DNA of 64,000 bases from Leucobacter chromiireducens subsp. solipictus. Lineage in GTDB: Bacteria > Actinomycetota > Actinomycetes > Actinomycetales > Microbacteriaceae. Within the stretch, counting starts at the first letter, position 1; each line of letters begins with the position of its first letter. This document shows positions 43,545 to 52,795 of the stretch, one piece after another. A program made the position numbers and the translations under genes. The notes beneath the pieces are model-generated. The model ran no database searches. It was not told where the DNA came from and saw nothing but the letters and a program-made list of their open reading frames with translations. The stretch is from positions 248,001 to 312,000 of the forward strand of contig NZ_QYAC01000005.1 of the NCBI RefSeq assembly GCF_016758195.1, in the 5' to 3' direction.

Positions 43545-45731
43545 TTACCAGTCCCGCCCCAGATTGGTGAGGTCGAGTGTGTCGAGGAAATCGATGAGAT
43601 TGAGCCGCTCCTTGAACGCGTAGTGATCCAAAAAAGCCTTCTCTGTTTGCATTGATGGGGGAGAAATCAGCATGGAAACTGCTTCTGTCGTTGAACGGCT
43701 CTTAATCGGTTCAAGCGCCTCCCAGGCCTCTGGGTAGATTCCACGCCCTGCAAGGAAACGCTCCTCATCCGTGCAATACAGCGCGACGGGAATTGCCGCA
43801 GCAAAGCAGTCAAAAATGAGTGATGAATAGTCTGAGATAACGCCGTCAGCAATGGTCAGGAGATCTTGAATGTCTTCTTCGCTCGCGTCAATGATCTGAG
43901 CCGTTGAAACAGTCTCGTCGTGCGGCATGTAGTTATGGGCATGGAAGAGTATCACGCTGTCTGCGGGCAGAGCCGCTGAGAGCTGGCCAAGGTCCATGCT
44001 GAAGGACCAGTCCATCTGATCGTCCTCAAGACCGTAGTTGTAATCACGCCAAGTAGGGGCGTAGACGATGACCCGTGTCTCCGGAGCAATTCCGAGACGT
44101 TCGCGGATCGAGTGACGGACCGACCGATCGATCCTGGCGTTTCGCAAGTATCGAACCCTGGGATATCCAGTTTGTAGGATTCGCTCCGAGGGGAACAAGA
44201 ATGCGGAAGAGAGCGTCTGTGTAGCAAAATCACTATCGGATACCAGGAAGTCCCATTTCTGGATGTCCCGATGCTTCAGTACTTTGTGATCGATGCGGTG
44301 AGAAATGATCTCGCGCTCTGCGCTGTCGAACAGTACCTTCTTCAGTGGGGTTCCATGCCACAGCTGTATCCAGACTGATTCCGGCGACTTCGGGTAGCTC
44401 AATGGCACCCAGGACTCCGCAAGCACGACGGCTGCGCTTCTCAGCGCTGCCCACAAGAGGCCGTGATCGCTGGGGGAAATACGTTCACTTTCCTCAACCC
44501 GAGGATCATCGGTGACGAAGAACCGTGGCTGCTCTCGGAAGCGCGGGTCTTTCGAGATTTCCTCCCAGAGATACCGAGAGTTTCCCGAGAAGCGATGATC
44601 GAAGCCGAGGAATAGGAAAGCGCCCTGTAGTTTCTGGGCCTGGGCCGGCAGTAGTGCTTCTGGGGCGACTGGTCGCTTCCTATCGAGAATGGAGTGTTTC
44701 TGCCTGCGGAGCTGTGCGATCCGCTTCTTTGTGCCGGGCACAAGCCGGTGGCGCCCATCAATGACTCGTTGGAAGGTCCCAACTCGCATCTTTGTAAACG
44801 TACCGGAACGAACAAAATACTTGAGATATCGGTTCACCGGAATGCTGGGATCGAGCACGATCTCTGTGTCGGAGAACGCTTGCACGAATCCTCTGGCGTA
44901 GGCGGCGCGGTGCTCTGCCGGAACTCTCGTTCCGTAGTACTCCATGAACTTTTGGAGATGGTACTTCGCGAAGTACGTCAGAGTTGCTGGGCTGCGGCTT
45001 TCTATCCGCGCAAGGGATGCACGAATTGCCTTGAGATGTCCTAAGGCATGCCGGTCAGTGTTGACGTTGGACTGGGTCGTGGAGTTTGCGCTCGGTTGGA
45101 CGACATAGAGTGGTGAATGGAGCAATGAGACTCGTGTCGCGCGATTCGCGCACAGGACGTAGAACGGATTGTCTTCGTAGACGTATCCCTCTCCGAATCG
45201 TATATTGTGCTCGTCCAGGAACGCCCGGCGGTACAAGCTGATGACCGAAAAGAAGCTCACTGTGTCCATGAGCTCATCGCACTCCGCTCCCTGGAGAATG
45301 CTCCGGGTCCAGATATTGCGAATATTGAAGTAATTGTATGCCTTGGGGCGGTGGCGAAGGCGGCTCGCAAGCTTCCAGTCGAAATGCACGAAGTCTGATT
45401 CGTCTTTGATGGCTCGTGCTAGCGTGAGTTCAACAGTTCGCGGTTCGATGAAATCGTCTGCGTCCACAAACAAGACAAACTCTCCGGCAGCCTCTGCGAG
45501 TGCGCGGTTGCGCGCAACTCCTTGACCCCGGTTTTCCTGCGAGATGACGCGCAGTCGCGGATCTTGCGCCGCATTGCGCTCGAGAATTCGCGAACTCCCG
45601 TCAGTTGATCCGTCATCGATCGCAATGATCTCGAGATTCTCGTGACTTTGGGCATAGACAGAATTCAAACAACGTTGTAAATACTGCTTCGCGTTGTAAA
45701 CCGGGATGATTATAGACACAAGGGAGTGCAA
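43545..45731 (-). CDS. GT2 - CDP-glycerol:glycerophosphotransferase fusion (second TagF-like protein)
   Basis: Bifunctional enzyme of 728 residues. GT2 domain ~4-230: VSIIIPVYNAKQYLQRCL, IAIDDGSTDGSS, ENRGQGVARN and FVDADDFIEPRTVEL with the metal-binding DADD. A basic linker (~300-360) precedes the glycerophosphotransferase domain (~370-715): FLGFDHRFSGNSRYLW, IQLWHGTPLKKVLFDS, VIVYAPTWRDYNYG and VISDYSSLIFDCFA. This is the most standard TagF-like version of the three in the window. Start chosen at TTG 45731 with GAGGG six bases before; GTG four codons later is an alternative. It probably primes or extends the polymer exported by the adjacent ABC system. Confidence 0.85.
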   Translation of the reverse strand: MHSLVSIIIPVYNAKQYLQRCLNSVYAQSHENLEIIAIDDGSTDGSSRILERNAAQDPRLRVISQENRGQGVARNRALAEAAGEFVLFVDADDFIEPRTVELTLARAIKDESDFVHFDWKLASRLRHRPKAYNYFNIRNIWTRSILQGAECDELMDTVSFFSVISLYRRAFLDEHNIRFGEGYVYEDNPFYVLCANRATRVSLLHSPLYVVQPSANSTTQSNVNTDRHALGHLKAIRASLARIESRSPATLTYFAKYHLQKFMEYYGTRVPAEHRAAYARGFVQAFSDTEIVLDPSIPVNRYLKYFVRSGTFTKMRVGTFQRVIDGRHRLVPGTKKRIAQLRRQKHSILDRKRPVAPEALLPAQAQKLQGAFLFLGFDHRFSGNSRYLWEEISKDPRFREQPRFFVTDDPRVEESERISPSDHGLLWAALRSAAVVLAESWVPLSYPKSPESVWIQLWHGTPLKKVLFDSAEREIISHRIDHKVLKHRDIQKWDFLVSDSDFATQTLSSAFLFPSERILQTGYPRVRYLRNARIDRSVRHSIRERLGIAPETRVIVYAPTWRDYNYGLEDDQMDWSFSMDLGQLSAALPADSVILFHAHNYMPHDETVSTAQIIDASEEDIQDLLTIADGVISDYSSLIFDCFAAAIPVALYCTDEERFLAGRGIYPEAWEALEPIKSRSTTEAVSMLISPPSMQTEKAFLDHYAFKERLNLIDFLDTLDLTNLGRDW

Positions 45732-45858
45732 AGGGAACCCTCGAAAATGTTGAAGTGAGCAATGACCTTGGTGCCGAGCTACAGCAGTATTCCAGCTTTC
45801 ACAGGGTTCGCTCGGCTTTTACCAGGGTACCTGATTGTCGTGGTCCCACGAACCTGAC

Positions 45859-46596
45859 CTAGCTCTCAGAGAAGTGGCGTTCGATCGGCCGCAGATCACC
45901 CTGCGCTCGCCACCAGCTCACCGCTTCCGCCAGCGTTCCGAGGTTATCCGGTACCCAGTCTGTACCGGTGAACAACTCACCCTCTGCGTAGTGTGCGGCG
46001 AGCACCTCAGCAAGGGCGGGATCATGCCCGGCGCGCTCGATCCCCACGGCGTTCACCCCGGCCAGGCGTGGGGGCGTCCCATAGACCTTCGCGAACGGCG
46101 GCACGTCGCGGGTCACGGGAGTGCCCATGCCCACCATCGCGCCGTGCGCGATCACGCGGCGCTGGTGCACCACAGCGTTCATTCCGATGTTGACGCGATC
46201 ACCGATCACGCAGTGGCCGCCGATCGACACGCCCGCGGAAACCGTGGTGTCTGCCCCGAGCAGGACATCGTGTGCCAGGTACGCGCGGTTCAGGACCCAG
46301 CTGCGCGGGCCGACGGTGGTCTCTCGGTAGGTGCCCTGGTGGATCACGGCTCCTTCCCGGATCACGGCACCGGCCCCAATGCGGACGCCCGCGTGGTCCA
46401 GATCGCCGGCCCAGGCCGCGTTCTGGCGCAGGCTCGACATTTCCGGTGGCGCGCCGATCTGGGCACCCGGTCCGATCCACGCCCCGGCCTCGATCACGCA
46501 GGGACCCAGAATCACCGCGCCGGGGCCGATCGTCACATCCGCGCCAAGTGTGACGCCTTCGCCGATAAACGCGTGCGAACTGATCGATGCGGGCAT
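45859..46596 (-). CDS. LpxA-like left-handed beta-helix N/O-acyltransferase
   Basis: Hexapeptide-repeat acyltransferase of 245 residues. Repeats such as IGEGVTLGADVTIGPGAVI build the beta-helix (~8-175). The resemblance to LpxA is specific: AYLAHDVLLGADTTVSAGV with His109 in the place of the LpxA catalytic His, GMNAVVHQRRVIAHGAMVGMG, and DVPPFAKVYGTPPRLAGVNAVG. The C-terminal helical part (~195-245) is shorter than in LpxA. LpxA makes lipid A in diderms; an actinobacterium has no LPS, so this protein probably acylates an amino-sugar nucleotide for a wall glycan. An LpxD-like enzyme, a DegT aminotransferase and a dehydrogenase lie in the same region. AGAGGAG precedes ATG 46596. Confidence 0.85.
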   Translation of the reverse strand: MPASISSHAFIGEGVTLGADVTIGPGAVILGPCVIEAGAWIGPGAQIGAPPEMSSLRQNAAWAGDLDHAGVRIGAGAVIREGAVIHQGTYRETTVGPRSWVLNRAYLAHDVLLGADTTVSAGVSIGGHCVIGDRVNIGMNAVVHQRRVIAHGAMVGMGTPVTRDVPPFAKVYGTPPRLAGVNAVGIERAGHDPALAEVLAAHYAEGELFTGTDWVPDNLGTLAEAVSWWRAQGDLRPIERHFSES

Positions 46597-46662
46597 GCTG
46601 CTCCTCTGTACGGGGTCTGACTCGATGCTAGCGCGCTCACGCGGAAATGCCGGGGAGCGGAG

Positions 46663-48651
46663 TTACTCCGCGCACCCCGTGATCCGGTAGAGCGCGGCGT
46701 CGCCCTCGCGGTCCACTTCGGTGAGGAGTGGCGAGCGGTCGAGATGCTTGAGCTGATCGAACTGCGGCCACACCTTCGCCGCGTTCTCGAACACGTAGTC
46801 CGTGCCAAAGTCGAGCACGTATTCGACGCCGAGTTCCGCGGAGGCGGCGCACGCGGCCGCCGGATCCGAGGTCAGCTTCGTCACGAGTGTGTAGGCCCGG
46901 GGGTCATACGTGCCGTTGGTATGCGGGAACAGGACGGGGCGATCCGCGATGGCGTAGCCCAGCGAGCCGCCGTTCAGCGGACTGTTCGCGATGGTCTCGC
47001 CCTCCGGTACGTCCTCCCCGAGTCGCTCGAGGAGCGTTCGCTCGTCATCGTCGAGCAGGATCGCGTCGTGCGTGTCGTAGCCATCGCGCAGCGACTGCAT
47101 GGCCGAGAACGTTCCGGCCTGTCCAGCGGCGAGGAGGAACAGCACTGCGAAGGTCGTGAGCATGCGATGCGCGAGCCGCGGACGGGCGGAGCCCATGCTC
47201 GCGAAGCGGCGCAGTCCCGGGCGGAGCATCGCCCACGCGGCAGACGCGCCGAGCACGGCGAGCGGGAGCGCACCGAACGGCACGAGGGAGGCGAGGCGCC
47301 GGGGGTCGTTGTACCAGGGGCCAACGATCGCGGTGCGCCAGTCGTTGGAGGGGAAGCCGTCAGACACCCAGTAGAGGAAGGCGAGCGCCGCCGCGGAGCC
47401 CAGGAGCCAGCGCACAGTGCGTGAGCGCCACGCGAGCAGCGCGCCGAGCAGGACGATGAGTGCCACGGTCCAGGCGTGCCCGGCGAGGTGCGGCGTCCCG
47501 CCGATCAGTTGGAGCGCGGCGCTGCGCGGCCCGTAGAACCCCTGCCAGGCGTTGTCGTAGGTCTGTCCCAGGATCCATGCGGCCGGGATCGCGGCCGCGA
47601 GAACGAGGAGACCGAGCACCGCGCCGACCCGCCGCAGTGCGAGGGGCGTCGGCGGCAGCGCCCGGGCACCGTCGGGCCCGGGAACCGTGCCGCCCCGGAG
47701 GCCCCGCCACACAACGAACAGCACGGGGATCGCGCCCCAGGCCAGCACCGCGTGGATGATGTTGGGGTGCGCGAGCGCCGCAGCGCCGAGCGCGCCGACG
47801 AAGAGCAGCCACCGGGTCCCGCGAGCGAGCGGGATCGCGCGACGTGCGGGCCCAAGGTTCAACAGTTGCAGGCCCGCGACGAGCAGGTAGGGCAGCAGCG
47901 CGAGCGCGAAGAGGTTCGGGTAGATCACGCCGTAGCCGGCGAGGAACAGCGGGAAGTTAGGGAACGCGGCCGCGAGTGCGCCGGAGATCACCATCACCCG
48001 GGTGCTCGGGCCGGCGATCGCGCGGCCCAGCGCCACCGCGCCAACCGGCCAGATCACCGCAGAGGTGACAAACAGCGCGGCGTTGGTGGCGAGCGGCACC
48101 GACGCGCCACTCAACTGCACAATCAGCGCAACGAAACCGTGCCACAGCGCCGGGTAGAACCCGGGTGTTCCGGGGGTGGTGAGTTCCATCGTGAACGGCG
48201 ACGCGGATCCGGAATCGAGGATGTAGCGCACCGTGTTGAGGTGGAAGTTCGCGTCGAACGTTTGCGAGATCGCCCCGGGCGTGCGGAGCCCCGCGGCGAG
48301 CGAGATCGCGATGACGGCGCCACCGATTGCGGCCGCGGCCAGGCCGAGCCAGAGTTCGCCGCGCTGAGTCCGGCCTGCCCGGGGGCCGGCTGGTGCGCCG
48401 ATCCAGCGCCGGAGCAGCCGGAGCACCACGGCAAGGAGCAGCGCGAGCGCGAGCGCCGGGAGCAGCGACCAGCGCACCCCCGCGATCGAGGCGACCACGC
48501 TGCTGACGGCGATCACGGCGAACGCCGCGGGCACGGCGACAAGCGGGACCGCCATGCCGCGGAGGCGAAGTGCCCAGGCGGAAGGTACGCCCAGCGCCAC
48601 GATGATCAGGAGCCCCGCGAGCACGGGGGCGGCAAAGGCGATCCAGGCCAT
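46663..48651 (-). CDS. Polytopic membrane protein, DUF6541/GT-C-like
   Basis: Membrane protein of 662 residues with about 14 hydrophobic segments over the first ~500 residues and a soluble C-terminal part (~530-662) ending in Cys-Ala-Glu. The large extracytoplasmic loops and IAISLAAGLRTPGAIS..FDANFHLNTVRYIL after span 4 are typical of the DUF6541 family, membrane glycosyltransferase-like proteins of actinobacteria. Enzymatic activity is not established. Its ATG shares one base with the stop of the DUF2304 gene, forming an operon GT2 - DUF2304 - DUF6541, a set often found together in glycan loci. Confidence 0.75.
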   Translation of the reverse strand: MAWIAFAAPVLAGLLIIVALGVPSAWALRLRGMAVPLVAVPAAFAVIAVSSVVASIAGVRWSLLPALALALLLAVVLRLLRRWIGAPAGPRAGRTQRGELWLGLAAAAIGGAVIAISLAAGLRTPGAISQTFDANFHLNTVRYILDSGSASPFTMELTTPGTPGFYPALWHGFVALIVQLSGASVPLATNAALFVTSAVIWPVGAVALGRAIAGPSTRVMVISGALAAAFPNFPLFLAGYGVIYPNLFALALLPYLLVAGLQLLNLGPARRAIPLARGTRWLLFVGALGAAALAHPNIIHAVLAWGAIPVLFVVWRGLRGGTVPGPDGARALPPTPLALRRVGAVLGLLVLAAAIPAAWILGQTYDNAWQGFYGPRSAALQLIGGTPHLAGHAWTVALIVLLGALLAWRSRTVRWLLGSAAALAFLYWVSDGFPSNDWRTAIVGPWYNDPRRLASLVPFGALPLAVLGASAAWAMLRPGLRRFASMGSARPRLAHRMLTTFAVLFLLAAGQAGTFSAMQSLRDGYDTHDAILLDDDERTLLERLGEDVPEGETIANSPLNGGSLGYAIADRPVLFPHTNGTYDPRAYTLVTKLTSDPAAACAASAELGVEYVLDFGTDYVFENAAKVWPQFDQLKHLDRSPLLTEVDREGDAALYRITGCAE

Positions 48652-49034
48652 CACGGTGCGGGGGTCTCCTCGGCGCTCGGGCGGTGCGGGTCGTCGTGCG
48701 CCTCGGTGATCCGGGCCTCCATGAGGGCGACCGCACGCGCGAGCTCCGAGACGCGGGCGTCACTGCGCGCCTTCGCGCGCACCGTCGCCGTCGCGAAGAT
48801 CAGCATAGCCACGATGAACAGATACAGCAGGAGGTCGGTGCCGCGCCCGATCCCAAAAAAGTTCGCCACTGTGGTGAGCGCGCCAGGGAAGAGGATCGCC
48901 ACGACCGCGGCGATCACAAACAGGATCGCGAAGATCCGCTTCAGAGCGAGCGAGCGTTCGCCGGGCAGGAACCGGACCGCGAGTGTCGCGGCCACGATCA
49001 CCGCGGCGATGAGCAGGAACTGAAAGAGCGTCAT
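48651..49034 (-). CDS. DUF2304 small membrane protein
   Basis: Protein of 127 residues with three hydrophobic segments (~4-22, 33-52, 65-85) and a charged, coiled-coil-like tail (VRAKARSDARVSELARAVALMEARI; core R-V-S-E-L-A-R-A-V). This is the DUF2304 pattern. Such proteins accompany dolichyl-phosphate-mannose-synthase-like GT2 enzymes and may anchor them at the membrane or help flip the lipid-linked sugar. The GT2 gene lies 13 bases upstream in the same direction. Confidence 0.85.
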   Translation of the reverse strand: MTLFQFLLIAAVIVAATLAVRFLPGERSLALKRIFAILFVIAAVVAILFPGALTTVANFFGIGRGTDLLLYLFIVAMLIFATATVRAKARSDARVSELARAVALMEARITEAHDDPHRPSAEETPAP

Positions 49035-49047
49035 ATTTTGGGGATCC

Positions 49048-49743
49048 CTACCGGATGATCAGGTCCACGAGGATGTTCACGGAGTTCAGCAGGGACTGGC
49101 CCTTTGCCTTCGAGTACTCCGAGTAGATCACCTCTACGGGGTGTTCCGCGTACGGCAGGCCGGTGCGGCCCAGCTGCACCACGATCTCCGTTCCGTGGGC
49201 CATGCGGTCCTGGCGGAGCTTGATCTGCCGGAGCGCATCCGCACGGATGACCCGCAGGCCGTTGTGCGCATCGGTGAGCTTGGTCCGGGTCGTGACGTTG
49301 GTCACCGCCACCGCGGTCTTGAGCACGACCTTCTTCAGGAAACCCGGGTTGGTTCGGTCGTCGAGAAAGCGGGAGCCGAACACGATCGCGAGGTCCTCCG
49401 CGCGGGCCCGGCGCAGCATGGCCGCGGCGTCCTCGACCCGGTGCTGGCCGTCTGCGTCGAAGGTGACCACGAACTCGGCACCGCGCTCGAGCGCGTATTC
49501 GAAGCCGGTCTGGAGTGCCGCACCCTGCCCCAAGTTGATGGGGTGCGTGACGACGCGGGCACCCGCCTGGCGTGCGATCTCCCCGGAACCGTCCCGCGAA
49601 CCGTCGTCGATACAGACGATGTGGGGGAACTGAGCCAGGAGGTCGCGGATCACTCCGGCGATCACGGTCGCCTCGTTATAGAGCGGGATCACGACCCAGG
49701 TGTCGGCAGCGGAGACGGCTGCTGCCGCGGATTCGGAGGTCAT
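49048..49743 (-). CDS. GT2 glycosyltransferase, DPM1/dolichyl-phosphate-sugar synthase-like
   Basis: Cytoplasmic GT2 enzyme of 231 residues. WVVIPLYNEATVIAGVI (~19-35), CIDDGSRDGSGEIAR, NLGQGAALQTGFEYAL and TFDADGQHRVED (~104-115, metal-binding DADG) are those of polyprenyl-phosphate hexose synthases, as is the late GLRVIRADALRQIKL. It probably charges a polyprenyl phosphate with a sugar for use outside the membrane by the DUF6541/GT-C-like protein encoded two genes on. The start ATG overlaps no other gene; CAGAAT six bases before it is a weak leaderless-type hexamer. Confidence 0.88.
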   Translation of the reverse strand: MTSESAAAAVSAADTWVVIPLYNEATVIAGVIRDLLAQFPHIVCIDDGSRDGSGEIARQAGARVVTHPINLGQGAALQTGFEYALERGAEFVVTFDADGQHRVEDAAAMLRRARAEDLAIVFGSRFLDDRTNPGFLKKVVLKTAVAVTNVTTRTKLTDAHNGLRVIRADALRQIKLRQDRMAHGTEIVVQLGRTGLPYAEHPVEVIYSEYSKAKGQSLLNSVNILVDLIIR

Positions 49744-49801
49744 ACAGGTATTCTGACAGATGAATGTTGGGCATACCCGTGCCCACGGAAGGTGTTCCCG
49801 T

Positions 49802-50914
49802 ATGTCAGCAGAGTTCATTCCCCCGGCCAAGCCGATCATCGGCGACGACGAGCGCGCGGCGGTCGACCGCGTGCTGCGCTCCGGCATGATCGCGCAGGGC
49901 CCCGAGGTCGCCGCGTTCGAGTCCGAGTTCGCTGAACACTTCGTGAACGGGCGCGCCACGGTCGCAGTGAACTCGGGGACGAGCGGCCAGCACCTCGGGC
50001 TGCTGGCCGCCGGCGTCGGGGCGGGCGACGAGGTCATCGTCCCGTCCTTCACCTTCGCCGCGACGGGGAACTCGGTCGCGCTGACCGGGGCGACGCCGGT
50101 GTTCGCGGATATCGATCCGCAGACGTTCACGCTCGACCCGGCCTCGGTCCGCGCGGCGATCACCTCGAAGACCAAGGGCATCATGCCGGTGCACCTGTAC
50201 GGGCACCCGTACCTGGTCGACCAGATCAACGCCATCGCCGAGGAACACGGCCTCGCGATCTACGAGGACGCCGCGCAGGCACACGGGGCCTCCTGGAACG
50301 GCCGCCCCGTGGGTACCCTGGGCGACTTCGCGATGTTCAGCCTCTACCCGACGAAGAACATGACCTCGGGCGAGGGTGGCATGGTGACCTGCGCCACGGA
50401 GGACATCGCGCGCAACGTGCGCCTGCTCCGCAACCAGGGCATGGAGACCCAGTACGCGAACGAGGTCATCGGCTACAACGCGCGCATGACGGACGTGCAC
50501 GCCGCGATCGGTCGCGTGCAGCTCACCAAGGTTGACGCGTGGACCGCGCAGCGCCAGGCCAACGCGGCAGCGCTGACGGCGGGGCTCGCGGGTGTCGCCG
50601 GCGTCACCACCCCGTTTGTCGCACCGGAGGCCGTTCACGTGTACCACCAGTACACGATCCGCGTGGACGCGGCGGAACGCGATCGCCTGCGCGACGCGCT
50701 GAAGGCCGAGCACAATGTGGGATCCGGCGTCTACTACCCGATCCCGAACCACCGGCTGCCCTCGCTCGCGCCCTTTGCTCCGGGCCTCGAGCTGCCCGAG
50801 ACCGAGAAGGCCGCGTCCGAGGTGCTCTCGCTTCCCGTGCACCCGTCGCTGAGCGCGGGGGATCTGGACCGCATTATCGCCGGCGTCACCGCCGTGCTGC
50901 GGGCGGGAGCGTAG
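49802..50914 (+). CDS. DegT/DnrJ/EryC1/StrS sugar aminotransferase
   Basis: PLP-dependent aminotransferase of 370 residues that converts a keto-sugar nucleotide to an amino sugar. FIPPAKPIIGDDERAAVDRVL (core PPAKPxIG) opens the fold, VNSGTSGQHLGLLAAGVGAGDEVI binds the cofactor phosphate, EDAAQAHGA precedes the loop, and Lys185 in YPTKNMTSGEGG should hold PLP. GYNARMTDVHAAIGRVQL is the family's substrate region. Possible roles are those of WbpE or GnnB, which aminate a 3-keto-sugar produced by a Gfo/Idh/MocA dehydrogenase; such a dehydrogenase is encoded at 62.4-63.4 kb. GGAAGG precedes ATG 49802; an ATG 42 bases earlier is the alternative. Confidence 0.88.
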   Translation: MSAEFIPPAKPIIGDDERAAVDRVLRSGMIAQGPEVAAFESEFAEHFVNGRATVAVNSGTSGQHLGLLAAGVGAGDEVIVPSFTFAATGNSVALTGATPVFADIDPQTFTLDPASVRAAITSKTKGIMPVHLYGHPYLVDQINAIAEEHGLAIYEDAAQAHGASWNGRPVGTLGDFAMFSLYPTKNMTSGEGGMVTCATEDIARNVRLLRNQGMETQYANEVIGYNARMTDVHAAIGRVQLTKVDAWTAQRQANAAALTAGLAGVAGVTTPFVAPEAVHVYHQYTIRVDAAERDRLRDALKAEHNVGSGVYYPIPNHRLPSLAPFAPGLELPETEKAASEVLSLPVHPSLSAGDLDRIIAGVTAVLRAGA

Positions 50915-50916
50915 GC

Positions 50917-50933
50917 TCGGGCACCGCCCGAGA
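50917..50933 (+). terminator. Short hairpin after aminotransferase gene
   Basis: CTCGGGC-ACC-GCCCGAG, a perfect seven-base stem three bases after the stop. No T run; it may only weakly separate the aminotransferase from the ABC gene 21 bases further on. Confidence 0.4.
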
Positions 50934-50953
50934 GCGCGGGGCCTCACGGCACT

Positions 50954-52792
50954 ATGAAAGAAATCTGGTCAGTTCTCCGACAGCTCCTGCCGCTCCTCCC
51001 GAAGGGGGCGCAGCGCTACTTCGTGGGATACATGGTCGCGACCAGCCTCATCACCTCGCTGGATGCGATCGGGATGGCGCTGCTCGCAATCGTGATCGGC
51101 CCCGCGCTCACCGGCAGCTCGATCACGTTGCCCGTGATCGGTACGGTGCCGCCGGAATCGGCACCCTTGTTTGTGCTCATCGCGTTGCTGCTCATGATCC
51201 TGAAGTCCGTGCTCAACGTGATGCTGCAGTGGTTTGCTACGCGGCGCTTTGCGAAGTACGAGCTGGAGATCGGTGATCGGCTGTTCAGGGCCTACATCAA
51301 CTCCAGCTGGGAAGAACGCGCGAAGCGCTCGGTCGCCGAGATTACGCGAATCGCCGATGCCGGGATCGCGAACACGATGGCGGGCTTCGTGCTGCCGATT
51401 ATGCGGCTTCCGAGCTCCTTCTTCACCTTTGTGCTCGTGCTCGGAGTGCTGGTCGTCGCTGATCCACTGACCTCGGCGATTGCGTTCGTGTACCTGTCCC
51501 TGGTCATGCTGCTCGTGCACTTTGTCGTGACGAAACGGGCGCTCGAGGCGGGCCAGGTCAATCTGTACTACGGGTACCGGGTTGCGAACCTCATGACGGA
51601 AATGATCGATGCGCTCAAGGAGCTGAGCCTGCGGAATCGGCTCGGTGAGGTGGCCGAACTGGTGACCGCGAACCGACGGCACAGCGTGCGCGCCCGCGCC
51701 AACGGGGCGTTCCTGGGGATCCTGCCTGGCTTCGCCTACGAAGCGGCACTGTTCGGGGGAGTGATCCTCATTGGTGGCGTCGCGGTCTGGCAGGGCGGAA
51801 TGGCGGCGGGGCTCAGCTCGGTAGCCCTGTTTGCCATGACGGGAATCCGTTTGATCCCCGCGCTCACGGGATTGCAGGGTGGGATCGTGCAAGCCACAGC
51901 GAGCACGCCTGGCGCACAGGACGTCGTCGGCGACATGATCGCGGCAGAGCGCGACATGAAGACCTCGCAGGCACCGGCGGATACCGCGGAGCTGGCCGAG
52001 CAGCCTGTCCAACTCAGTCTGCGGGACGTCCGCTTCCGCTACCCCACTGCCGAAGACGACGTGATTCGGGGGATGTCGCTGGAGATCCCCTTCGGGAGTT
52101 CCGTGGGAATCGTGGGCCCGTCGGGTGCGGGGAAGTCGACGCTCATTGACCTGCTGCTCGGCTTGAGCCAGCCGTCCGCGGGCGTGATCGAGATCGACGG
52201 CGAGCCGCTCCGCTCGGTCCTGCGGCAGTGGCGGGGGCGCGTGGGGTACGTGCCGCAGCGCGTTGCGCTCTTCGACGGGACAATCGCGCAGAATGTGGCC
52301 CTGACCTGGGGCGACGATCTGGATCCGGCGCGCGTTGAGCACGCGCTGCGCCGCGCGCAGCTGGGAACGCTGATTGACTCCCGTGCCGGCGGAATCCACG
52401 AGCGGATCGGCGAGCGCGGGGTGTCACTCTCCGGTGGACAGCAGCAGCGGCTCGGCATTGCCCGGGCGCTCTACACCGACCCGCTGGTATTGGTCCTCGA
52501 CGAGTCGACGTCGTCACTCGACACGAAGACCGAAGACGAGGTGACCAAGTCGATCCGGAGCCTGCAGGGCGAGGTGACGCTGATCTCCGTCGCGCACCGG
52601 CTCTCCACCATCAAGGACTACGACCGGGTGTGCTACCTCGATGACGGCGTCATTGTGGCGCAGGGAACGTTCGCTGAGGTGGCGCGCGCGCATCCCGCGT
52701 TTGGCGAGCAGGTGGCCCTCGCGGGCCTGGCTTCGGTGCTGGGGCCCGCCGACCAGGCCCCGCCGAACGACGCGAGCTCAGCGAGCCGCTAG
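50954..52792 (+). CDS. ABC transporter with fused membrane and ATPase domains, flippase-like (PglK/MsbA type)
   Basis: Half-transporter of 612 residues that would work as a homodimer. Six hydrophobic segments lie in ~20-310, followed by the nucleotide-binding domain (~350-590) with GPSGAGKSTL (~388-397), VSLSGGQQQRLGIARALY (~490-507) and VLVLDESTSSLD. Such exporters in glycan loci flip lipid-linked oligosaccharides (PglK, WlaB) or lipids. Its position between the sugar aminotransferase and GT2 genes favours a lipid-linked sugar, which would make it a second export route in addition to the TagGH-like pair. Confidence 0.85.
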   Translation: MKEIWSVLRQLLPLLPKGAQRYFVGYMVATSLITSLDAIGMALLAIVIGPALTGSSITLPVIGTVPPESAPLFVLIALLLMILKSVLNVMLQWFATRRFAKYELEIGDRLFRAYINSSWEERAKRSVAEITRIADAGIANTMAGFVLPIMRLPSSFFTFVLVLGVLVVADPLTSAIAFVYLSLVMLLVHFVVTKRALEAGQVNLYYGYRVANLMTEMIDALKELSLRNRLGEVAELVTANRRHSVRARANGAFLGILPGFAYEAALFGGVILIGGVAVWQGGMAAGLSSVALFAMTGIRLIPALTGLQGGIVQATASTPGAQDVVGDMIAAERDMKTSQAPADTAELAEQPVQLSLRDVRFRYPTAEDDVIRGMSLEIPFGSSVGIVGPSGAGKSTLIDLLLGLSQPSAGVIEIDGEPLRSVLRQWRGRVGYVPQRVALFDGTIAQNVALTWGDDLDPARVEHALRRAQLGTLIDSRAGGIHERIGERGVSLSGGQQQRLGIARALYTDPLVLVLDESTSSLDTKTEDEVTKSIRSLQGEVTLISVAHRLSTIKDYDRVCYLDDGVIVAQGTFAEVARAHPAFGEQVALAGLASVLGPADQAPPNDASSASR

Positions 52793-52795
52793 CGA

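Noticed and set aside
45859-46596. LpxA-like and LpxD-like genes as evidence for lipopolysaccharide or a diderm host
   Set aside because: All other genes (LCP, SLH, TagGH-like, HtaA) and the base composition are of a Gram-positive actinobacterium, and no LpxB, LpxC or LpxK is present.
49760-49801. Upstream ATG at 49760 as aminotransferase start
   Set aside because: TATTCT five bases before it could support a leaderless start, but the extra 14 residues are not like the family and GGAAGG precedes ATG 49802; left as an alternative.
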